Source of the DNA: an uncultured Bacilli bacterium
GTDB lineage: Bacteria; Bacillota_I; Bacilli_A; RF39; UBA660
Reading direction: 5' to 3'
DNA: 64,000 nt
Assembly: GCA_934153675.1 (NCBI GenBank)
Contig: CAKPFG010000002.1
Location: 1-64,000, forward strand
The number at the start of each line of letters is the position of its first letter. The first letter of the stretch is position 1. The notes beneath the pieces were generated by a model, which did no database searches, was not told the origin of the DNA, and saw nothing but the letters and a program-made list of their open reading frames with translations. Shown here piece by piece: positions 57,728 to 64,000 of the stretch. A program made the translations under genes and the position numbers.

Positions 57728-57743
57728 TTTCTTTGCAAAGAAA
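57728..57743. repeat. 16-bp palindrome before the transposase fragment
   Basis: A perfect palindrome TTTCTTTG/CAAAGAAA just before a TATAAT box (57749-57754) and the truncated transposase gene. It may be an operator or part of the old IS end. Confidence 0.4.
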
Positions 57744-57784
57744 TTTGATATAATTACTACATAATAAAAAGGTGGTATGAAGTA

Positions 57785-58129
57785 ATGAATAGAAAAGAAA
57801 GAAGAACTTTAAAAAAAGATAAGGATTTGGTAAAGGAATTATATTCTATTATTAATAAATATCTTCCTAAATTATTTGATATGTTTGAGGGCTTGACTGA
57901 TTCTAGAAATCAAAGTTATGTTACTTATAAAACGAAAACTATCTGTGTAACTAGACTATTCAGTCTTCTTTGTGGCTTAACTACTATGACTGATATTTCT
58001 TTTGATGACTTTAACTCTGATAATTGTATAAAGAATTTATCCAACATATGCAATCAAGATTTAGAAGAGATTCCTTATTGGAAAACTATTCAGGATGTAT
58101 TTGTAAAAATCAAAACATATGAATTCTGA
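57785..58129 (+). pseudogene. N-terminal fragment of a DDE-type transposase
   Basis: 114 residues; FEGLTDSRNQSYVTYKTKTI then CVTRLFSLLCGLTTMTDISF matches the N-terminal region of IS transposases (L.D.R....Y motif and leucine-rich helices). No catalytic DDE domain remains, so it is truncated. A GGTGG site and a TATAAT box precede it. It breaks off against a GNAT remnant at 58130. Confidence 0.65.
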
Positions 58130-58219
58130 TACTTTTTTGTCATAGTTTCCCCATAAAACAGCATCATATAAATAATTGAATTCTTCAACACTATTAACAT
58201 TCTCTTTTATTGAAATCAT
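58130..58219 (-). pseudogene. N-terminal remnant of a GNAT acetyltransferase
   Basis: From the ATG at 58219 (GGTGGT upstream), thirty codons MISIKENVNSVEEFNYLYDA then VLWGNYDKK resemble the start of GNAT proteins with a W-G-x-Y-D motif. The gene is cut off by the transposase fragment. Confidence 0.55.
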
Positions 58220-58235
58220 TTATACCACCCAAAAT

Positions 58236-58718
58236 CTATATTTTCTTTATCATCGTTTCCATTCTTGTATGATAATTTTTCTCATTATAAAAACTCTTAC
58301 CTATTTCATTATAGGCAAAAACATCAACTATTACATATTCACATCCAACGGATTTAAAATATTCTTCCATTTTATTTATTAGTTGTTGTCCTATACCTTT
58401 ACTTCTAATTTTGTTTGTAACTATTAATTCTGTAATTTCTCCCCTTTTAGGACATTTATAATCTAAATAATCATATTCATCATAAGGAAATATGCAACCC
58501 ATAATTAAACCAATTGCCTTATTATTTTCTACTGCTAAATAACATTTACCATTGTTCTTATTAACTTCTTCTAAATCTATAATTGCCATTTTTTCTCGAT
58601 ATTCAGAATGAACTTGATCCAAATGATCTTTATCTATTGATACGATATATTTCTCAAGTTCAACTAATAAGTCTTTAACATCTTCTAGATATTTATCTTG
58701 ATATTCTATTATTTTCAT
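58236..58718 (-). CDS. GNAT-family N-acetyltransferase
   Basis: A 160-residue acetyltransferase. The acetyl-CoA loop is visible in IVTNKIRSKGIGQQLINKME, preceded by YLAVENNKAIGLIMG. The substrate is unknown. The start overlaps the ASCH gene stop (ATGA), so the two are coupled. Confidence 0.85.
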   Translation of the reverse strand: MKIIEYQDKYLEDVKDLLVELEKYIVSIDKDHLDQVHSEYREKMAIIDLEEVNKNNGKCYLAVENNKAIGLIMGCIFPYDEYDYLDYKCPKRGEITELIVTNKIRSKGIGQQLINKMEEYFKSVGCEYVIVDVFAYNEIGKSFYNEKNYHTRMETMIKKI

Positions 58719-59083
58719 TTTTTAATCACCTCAAATACTTCAAATATAACTCTTGTGTTTTCATTAAAATTAGGATCTAATTTTTTAAAATAATTTGTAT
58801 GACTTTCTTTCCATTCGTTTAACGATTTATTCTCACCCTCAAATTTTGCTAAATTCCATGTAATATTTTTAAATTCAGTAACAATAACATTACTTGTTTT
58901 TATAAAGCATACATTGTTATCTTTTGTATCTGTCATTATTGATATATCTCCAACCTCTGAAATATTATCTAGATCATATAATGATGTAGTAGCTATCTTT
59001 TTACCATCTAACACAAGATTAACTAATCTATCTACATCAATTTCAAAAATCCATCTATCAGGTTCATTTAATAGCACTATCAT
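58715..59083 (-). CDS. ASCH-domain protein, possibly N-terminally shortened
   Basis: A 122-residue ASCH fold: VLDGKKIATTSLYDLDNISE, then ITWNLAKFEGENKSLNEWKE. ASCH proteins are RNA-binding or nucleoside-linked; members are often about 140 residues, so the N-terminus may be short. An AGGTAA site precedes the ATG. Just upstream is a GNAT pseudogene. Confidence 0.72.
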   Translation of the reverse strand: MIVLLNEPDRWIFEIDVDRLVNLVLDGKKIATTSLYDLDNISEVGDISIMTDTKDNNVCFIKTSNVIVTEFKNITWNLAKFEGENKSLNEWKESHTNYFKKLDPNFNENTRVIFEVFEVIKK

Positions 59084-59110
59084 TTTTTCTTTATTACCTA
59101 ATGTGTCTGA

Positions 59111-59574
59111 TCATACATATTCATCCACTATTTCAAAGTCACATTTTTCATAACATTTGACTATACTTTCGTTTCTTTTAAAAGGTCTTAATACAATACA
59201 GTCGCATAAGCAATTTTCATAAATATAATTATTAACATATTTAACAATTTGTGTTTTAATTCCTCTAGATAAGCATTCCGACTCTCCAATAAATATATCA
59301 TATTCATATATACTATCATATTTTATAAATGCTTTGCTTTTCTTATCATCATATTTATATATTTGAACAAATCCTATTTTATTATCATTATAATTTATAA
59401 AAAATAACTGTTACTGATTTGCTAATAATTTATTCTTATATTTTTTTCTATCTACTCATAGGAAAGTTTTCTTTGTTCAAACCACTTATAAATAAATTCT
59501 TTACTACACCATTTATACATTAATTCATAATTATCTTTTTTATCAGTGAATTCAATTAAATCTATTTTGCTCAT
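59111..59574 (-). pseudogene. Broken GNAT acetyltransferase, AAC(6')-like
   Basis: One continuous protein can be reconstructed from the ATG at 59574: it opens MSKIDLIEFTDKKDNYELMY, then WFEQRKLSYE, INYNDNKIGFVQIYKYDDKK, SECLSRGIKTQIVKYV and YEKCDFEIVDEYV. It is disrupted by TAG at codon 41, a one-base deletion in an A run a few codons later, and TAA after KNKLLANQ. The pattern resembles aminoglycoside 6'-acetyltransferase-type GNATs. It is not functional as it stands. Confidence 0.75.
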
Positions 59575-59744
59575 AATCTCACCAACTTTCATACATAATT
59601 ATACCATGAAACTATAATATATTTTTATTTATGTAACCATACACTAAATCAAAGTGGGCTCCAAAGTGGCTCAGCTTTTTTTTGAACTATTTTTTGGCAA
59701 AAAGAAAAACTCGCTTTTCCCCTTTGTTTATGGGACTTTACGAG

Positions 59745-59807
59745 TTATTTACCACAACATTGCTTATATTTTTTACCACTTCCACATGACTTTTTAATAT
59801 ATGTCAT
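59745..59807 (-). pseudogene. SEC-C tail, left copy (20-codon frame)
   Basis: ATG to TAA encodes MTYIKKSCGSGKKYKQCCGK, the zinc-binding SEC-C motif normally at the C-terminus of larger proteins. It has a weak TGGAG site. A terminator-like hairpin (ACTCG/CGAGT) follows. It is either a remnant or a micro-protein. Otherwise the stretch 59575-59912 holds no gene. Confidence 0.5.
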
Positions 59808-59894
59808 TCTGCTCCACTTTAGAGCATTTTATCCTATAAATTTGCACTTTTTTGCACTTAGCTACACTCTGTTACACCCCGCTTCACTAGCAGA

Positions 59895-59916
59895 ACGTAT
59901 CTAAAAACGTATCTAA
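59895..59916. repeat. ACGTATCTAA tandem pair, left copy
   Basis: Two copies of ACGTATCTAA at a 13-bp spacing. An inverted version with one A less lies at 62233-62250, so the two flank the YgjV-CutA-IMPase genes. Confidence 0.5.
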
Positions 59917-60413
59917 TTTTTAACTGATTTTATTTGAAATAATGTTACTATATTTGCAATAATATTCATAAAATCAAATATTGCTGATGTATATGATTTT
60001 ATTACTATATCATATATAAACCACATAAGCATAGTAAAAACAATTAATAATTTGAATCTTTTGACATTTTTTATATTCATTAACCATATATAAGTGACTG
60101 TACTGATTAAAGGCAATAATCCAATATACCTTAAATTATTGAATTTTAAAGTTAAAATTATTGCTAAAATTGTTATTACTATTTTTTCTTTTAGTCCTAG
60201 TTTATCTTTATAGCATAATATATTTCTAATCAAACTTAATGCATTTATTATAGCCCCAGTTATTCCACCCAAAATAATATTACTAATTACTGACATTCCT
60301 ATTTGTACTGTCTGAAAATATAATATTTTTTTCTTTTGTTTTAATGTGCCAGAGTATACCATTAATATTGAAGCAATGAGCGCAATTATATTCCCTATTA
60401 TTATACTTACCAT
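59913..60413 (-). CDS. YgjV-family membrane protein
   Basis: A 166-residue protein with about five hydrophobic segments, opening SIIIGNIIALIASILMVYSG. GGITGAIINALSLIRNILCY matches the YgjV inner-membrane family of unknown role. It is a paralogue of the next gene. Confidence 0.75.
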   Translation of the reverse strand: MVSIIIGNIIALIASILMVYSGTLKQKKKILYFQTVQIGMSVISNIILGGITGAIINALSLIRNILCYKDKLGLKEKIVITILAIILTLKFNNLRYIGLLPLISTVTYIWLMNIKNVKRFKLLIVFTMLMWFIYDIVIKSYTSAIFDFMNIIANIVTLFQIKSVKN

Positions 60414-60435
60414 TACTACATCCTAATTTTATTAA

Positions 60436-60951
60436 CTATTTTACTTTATTATTTTTCTTTTCATTATATACGGCTATGCCTGTTGAAATTATCGAAATAA
60501 TGTTTGAGATTATTCCTGCAATAGAAACAACAAAAATATTATATGATAACCACAAAAAATAGCAGAGTAAAGCTGTCTGCTTTACAACTTTTTGATCTCC
60601 ATTCCAAATAGGTATTAGATATATAATTGCTGCAATTAAAGGAAATAAAGACCATATATTTTTATATGTAAAAATACTAACGATTATATAAACTATTATA
60701 AAAATATATAAATATATTGATTTATTATACTTTTTATTTCTATCTTTCATTATTATAAAACTATCTCTAAAAATAGCCAAACCTTTTGTTATACATCCTG
60801 TATATGCACCTAATAATAAATAATGTATTAAATTTAAAATATTAGATATAACCATGTTTCCTAATATTTTTTCTTTTTTACTTTTATGATATGCAAAAAT
60901 TGAAACAAAAAAGGAAGCAAAACCAATGAATTGTGAAATTATATAAACCAT
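60436..60951 (-). CDS. YgjV-family membrane protein (paralogue)
   Basis: A 171-residue protein with the same layout: QFIGFASFFVSIFAYHKSKK at the N-terminus and LLLGAYTGCITKGLAIFRDS in the middle. Probably a tandem duplication, though it is divergent from its neighbour. AAGGAG lies before the start. Confidence 0.75.
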   Translation of the reverse strand: MVYIISQFIGFASFFVSIFAYHKSKKEKILGNMVISNILNLIHYLLLGAYTGCITKGLAIFRDSFIIMKDRNKKYNKSIYLYIFIIVYIIVSIFTYKNIWSLFPLIAAIIYLIPIWNGDQKVVKQTALLCYFLWLSYNIFVVSIAGIISNIISIISTGIAVYNEKKNNKVK

Positions 60952-60978
60952 TATTATTCTCCTTATTACTTAAATATT

Positions 60979-61281
60979 TTATATTATTTCCTTATCTATC
61001 CATTTTAAATAATTATCATTTATACTTGTTAAATCAAAAATAGCAAATTCAAAACATTCATAGCTATGTTTGCTCTTAATAACTTCATATATTTCTTTTA
61101 GGCAGTTTTTCTTAGTTTTCATTTGAAGTAAATATTCTTTTGCTTCTTCTCTTTCATTATTCCAATTCCAACTGCTTTCACTTTCAAGAATGTGACAACT
61201 AGCAGCTAATTTTTTATCTAACAATTCTTTTGCAATACTTTCTTTATCGCAAAACGTTGTTACAATTATATATTTATCCAT
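60979..61281 (-). CDS. cutA: CutA1-like divalent-cation tolerance protein
   Basis: A 100-residue CutA1 fold: YIIVTTFCDKESIAKELLDK, LAASCHILESESSWNW and EEAKEYLLQMKTKKNCLKEI. Trimeric cytosolic protein; the physiological role in bacteria is unclear. It is 3 bases from the phosphatase gene stop. Confidence 0.85.
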   Translation of the reverse strand: MDKYIIVTTFCDKESIAKELLDKKLAASCHILESESSWNWNNEREEAKEYLLQMKTKKNCLKEIYEVIKSKHSYECFEFAIFDLTSINDNYLKWIDKEII

Positions 61282-61284
61282 TTT

Positions 61285-62076
61285 TTACTCCTCAATAATA
61301 TAATTTTTAATTACATTTACAACTTCATCATGCACTACCCCATTACTTATTAGAGCTCCTTTTATACTTTGATCATATCTTTGTTCATTTCCAAATAAAT
61401 CAGTTACTTTTCCCCCTGCTTCTTCAACAATGACTTTTACAGCAGCAATATCACAATGTTTATGTTCTGTTCCTGTAAAAATTGTTAAGCTATAATCTCC
61501 AGTTGCTACACAACAACTAGCTCTTGTAATACTTCCAATATCATTCAATCTGGTTTTCTTTCTTAATTCTTCAAATACTTTACAAACATTATATTTTGCT
61601 TTAGACCACATATCACAATGACAAACTGTTCTAATATCATCTAAAACATAATTATTTACTGATATTTTCTCATTATTTTTATATGCCCCTTCTCCTTTTA
61701 TGGCTGTATATAAACTATCTGTAAAAGGATCATAAACAACTCCTACTATAGGTTTTCCATCAATTACTAAAGCAAGTGAAAACACGGCAACAGGAATATG
61801 TCTCGCATACATTGCTGTCCCATCAACAGGGTCACATACCCATTTATAATTACTTTCTCCAAATTGTTCTTCTTCTCCGTCGACCGCATGGCTTGGATAT
61901 TTCTCTTTTACTCTATTAATTAAATAAGAATTAATTTCTGTATCGGCTAAAGTTACAATTGTTTTATCTCCTTTATATTTTTCGCCATTATCTTTACTAA
62001 AATACTTTAGCATTATTTCACCTGCATATTTTGCAATATCTTTTGCAAAATTTAAATATTCACTATATGTACTCAT
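61285..62076 (-). CDS. Inositol-monophosphatase-family protein
   Basis: A 263-residue metal-dependent phosphatase. Motifs: VDGEEEQFG, WVCDPVDGTAMYARHIPVA (metal-binding DPVDGT) and HCDIAAVKVIVEEAGGKVTD (a W-D-x-A-A variant). The substrate could be inositol, histidinol or fructose phosphates. Start with a weak AGGTGG site. First gene of a phosphatase-cutA-ygjV set. Confidence 0.85.
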   Translation of the reverse strand: MSTYSEYLNFAKDIAKYAGEIMLKYFSKDNGEKYKGDKTIVTLADTEINSYLINRVKEKYPSHAVDGEEEQFGESNYKWVCDPVDGTAMYARHIPVAVFSLALVIDGKPIVGVVYDPFTDSLYTAIKGEGAYKNNEKISVNNYVLDDIRTVCHCDMWSKAKYNVCKVFEELRKKTRLNDIGSITRASCCVATGDYSLTIFTGTEHKHCDIAAVKVIVEEAGGKVTDLFGNEQRYDQSIKGALISNGVVHDEVVNVIKNYIIEE

Positions 62077-62232
62077 TTTAAACCACCTATTTTAAATATA
62101 TTTCAAATTCATTATATCATACTACCAATTTATTTCAACCTTTTAAATTATTTTTACCAATGTCACAGTGGCAGTGGTTCATGTCTTCCGAAAGTATTGG
62201 AAATACTGGAATTTAATTTTCAAAATTCTTTC

Positions 62233-62250
62233 TAGATACGTTTTAGATAC
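62233..62250. repeat. ACGTATCTAA pair, inverted right copy
   Basis: TAGATACGTTTTAGATAC is the inverted counterpart (one A fewer) of 59895-59916. Confidence 0.5.
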
Positions 62251-62302
62251 TTTCTTGCAACATATTTAGTAACATATCTAAATAATATTGCCTAATTTTA
62301 TA

Positions 62303-62331
62303 TATAAAAAAGCCTCTATTTCAAGGCTTTT
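62303..62331 (-). terminator. Terminator after the right SEC-C tail
   Basis: An 8-bp perfect stem AAAAGCCT/AGGCTTTT with A/T runs on both sides. Confidence 0.75.
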
Positions 62332-62333
62332 AA

Positions 62334-62390
62334 CTACTTTCCGCAACATTGTTTATATTTCTTCCCGCTTCCACAAGTTCCGTTCAATCT
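62334..62390 (-). pseudogene. SEC-C tail, right copy
   Basis: The frame ends LNGTCGSGKKYKQCCGK then TAG. No upstream coding sequence is attached; it is a remnant of a SEC-C protein. The bases 62391-62593 contain no gene that I can support. Confidence 0.55.
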
Positions 62391-62593
62391 AGTATTTATG
62401 TTATTTATAGTATTTATGTTACTTATGGTACTATATATATTCTATAAAATGAGGTAAATTACCTCTTTTCCCTATTTTTGAACTTTAAATAGCTTTTTAA
62501 ACTACTCCTTCCTTTCAAACTTCATTATAATTATACCATATTTTTAACTTTTTAACAATGAGCTTAATGGTTATTTTAAAAAAAAGGAGATAA

Positions 62594-63193
62594 TTAAAAT
62601 ATATCATATTTAATTATATCGTTAATTATCTCTGAATGTGTCATTTCTTCAAAAGCATTTGTTGCTTTTATTTTAGAATTTTCGGTACTAGAAATATAAT
62701 AATTTTCAGTTGTTTCTATATTACCATGCCCTAGTAAATCTGCAACATCTCTAATCTCTACACCATTCTTTAAAATTTTCGTAGCATAACTCCCTCGTAG
62801 ATCATAAAATCTACAATTTTCGATTCATAATTCCTCATGAATAATTTTATATGGATATTTAGTTAAATTTGTACCCACATATTTTCCATCATCTTTTGTA
62901 AAAACTAACTTTATTCTTTCTTTATCTTCTTCAGTATTTTCTACTATTCTTTGTTCAATGACTTTACCATATTCATTCAAAACATCTTCTAAATGATAAT
63001 ATTTATATTTTATTCCATACATTTTTTCAAAATTTTCCTGTTGTTTTTTATAGTTTGTTAATGCAATAAATAAAGTATTACTGATATATATTTTTCTTTT
63101 TCCGTTAAATGTTTTATGTTCGCCTATATACCATCTTCCTTTTTCATCTATTAAACCATTATACATCTTATTTAAATTCTCTTCATTTATCAT
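62594..63193 (-). pseudogene. Broken tyrosine recombinase (integrase) remnant
   Basis: An integrase catalytic region: EHKTFNGKRKIYISNTLFIA, then after an in-frame TGA at 62825-62827, CRFYDLRGSYATKILKNGVE, GHGNIETTENYY and a TAA at 62594. The frame is otherwise continuous over 200 codons. The N-terminal domains are missing. The part 62825-63193 begins with a good AGGAGG site and an ATGA overlap with the upstream gene, so a 122-residue product may be made. Confidence 0.7.
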
Positions 63194-64000
63194 TTTCTAA
63201 TTCCTCCTTGCTTTCTTTTAAGTAAAAGTTCTTTACTTTCAGACATGCCTTCCTTATCAAATTCATCAGATAATAGAACAGGATACATTGTTAAAATATC
63301 TTTTGTTCCAATCATAGTAACAACGCATAAATCACTTGTTATATCATCACCTTTAAAACCAATTGGTGTATCTAATCTAAATCTATACATATCTGAAACT
63401 TCAAAATGATTTGAGTTCATGCCCTCAATTTTTTCTCTTGCATCTATTAATAATTTTTTTAAATCAATATATTTGAAAAAGCATCCATTTGTAGATTTTT
63501 CTCTTTGATTCATGTGTTTACTTATATGTCTCAAAAGCAAGTCTTCACTATCATCAAACAAACGATATATCATATAATCTTTTATTGGATCAAAATGATT
63601 GTCTGATTGTCTCAATTTTCCCAGATTCCGAAGTAAATACATTTCTAGTATTTGATAATGCTGTAGCAATTTGGGTGTTAAACGCTCAGAATTTATTGCT
63701 TTCAAATATTTATAAGCATCTCTATAATTTTCTTTCAAGATATTTAAGCATACTAATCCAATTGTTGATTGAATATAAAACTTTCTATTTAATTGTAAAG
63801 TTTCTAACATCTTTCTAGCAACTTCATTATCTCCTGTTTGAATATATAACTTTGCTATAGCAAGTAATGATTTATTTTGCATATCAGGATCAATCATACA
63901 TTGACTATAATATGTTTTACTTTTCTCAAAATTATTTTCTATATTTTCTAACAATCCATATACTTGTTTAAATTCTATAGCATCACTTTGATTATTCCTT
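63190..64000 (-). CDS. TPR-like repeat protein (5' end outside window)
   Basis: An open frame from the window edge to 63190, at least 269 residues. Helical repeats resemble tetratricopeptides (SLLAIAKLYIQTGDNEVARK, then GLVCLNILKENYRDAYKYLK). The C-terminal part has DMYRFRLDTPIGFKGDDITS. The frame is open to base 64000, so the TTG at 63954 is not the true start. The function is not recognised. Its stop overlaps the start of the integrase remnant. Confidence 0.6.
   Translation of the reverse strand, partial: RNNQSDAIEFKQVYGLLENIENNFEKSKTYYSQCMIDPDMQNKSLLAIAKLYIQTGDNEVARKMLETLQLNRKFYIQSTIGLVCLNILKENYRDAYKYLKAINSERLTPKLLQHYQILEMYLLRNLGKLRQSDNHFDPIKDYMIYRLFDDSEDLLLRHISKHMNQREKSTNGCFFKYIDLKKLLIDAREKIEGMNSNHFEVSDMYRFRLDTPIGFKGDDITSDLCVVTMIGTKDILTMYPVLLSDEFDKEGMSESKELLLKRKQGGIRK

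Overview
The window is very AT-rich DNA from an endospore-forming low-GC Gram-positive bacterium (Bacillota). Support for this comes from CotJC, a germinant-receptor operon, DacB-SpmA-SpmB, CwlD, SipW-type secretion, a Val-Thr-Tyr-Gln-Lys tRNA cluster, and GGTGAT/AGGAGG ribosome-binding sites. An uncultured gut Bacilli/Erysipelotrichia-like lineage is my inference. TGA is a normal stop (for example ecfA2 and spmB).

Region 1 (1-16.9 kb) is host chromosome. It holds the tail of cotJC, five tRNA genes, an S1-domain protein, an Nfu scaffold, a tentative YutH-like coat protein, and truA with two unusual ECF-type ATPase genes. A gerA-gerC-gerB operon, a ferredoxin gene and the syntenic block dacB-spmA-spmB-rluB follow, then cwlD, an RluA-family synthase, an rRNA methyltransferase and a glycerophosphodiesterase.

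Region 2 (16.945-47.305 kb) is a complete siphovirus-type prophage integrated at the 3' end of rpsI. A 10-bp core (TATCGTTTTG) lies at both ends, each next to a copy of the rpsI terminator hairpin and 11-bp arm repeats. The lysogeny switch (repressor, Cro-like protein, four 16-bp operators) is at 43.9-45.1 kb, and a Tn916-type integrase and an RHH regulator module are on the plus strand to its right. Everything left of the switch runs on the minus strand: replication, many small early genes, a second tyrosine recombinase, HNH, terminase, portal, protease, capsid, connectors, tail (with a -1 frameshift chaperone), baseplate, and lysis. Between baseplate and lysis sits a full diversity-generating retroelement (DGR): a C-type-lectin-like target with a variable repeat (VR), an Avd-like gene, a template repeat (TR) and a reverse transcriptase. 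TR and VR differ at 15 internal positions, all adenines of TR on the sense strand. Three late promoters share identical geometry (TCACA-N4-TCACAC-N11-TATAAT) and each is followed within about 50 bases by an intrinsic terminator.

Region 3 (47.3-57.6 kb) is host again: rpsI-rplM with a leader, a PH-domain protein, a membrane-anchored double-thioredoxin protein, a copper ATPase with a CopZ-like chaperone, and a five-gene surface operon (two TasA-like proteins, SipW-type signal peptidase, DUF5305-like protein, glycine-rich exported protein).

Region 4 (57.7-64 kb) is a decaying accessory zone. It holds a transposase fragment, a truncated GNAT, a GNAT pseudogene with two stops and a frameshift, two SEC-C tails, inverted ACGTATCTAA repeats, tandem YgjV-like membrane proteins, CutA, an inositol-monophosphatase-family protein, a tyrosine-recombinase pseudogene and a TPR-type gene running off the edge.
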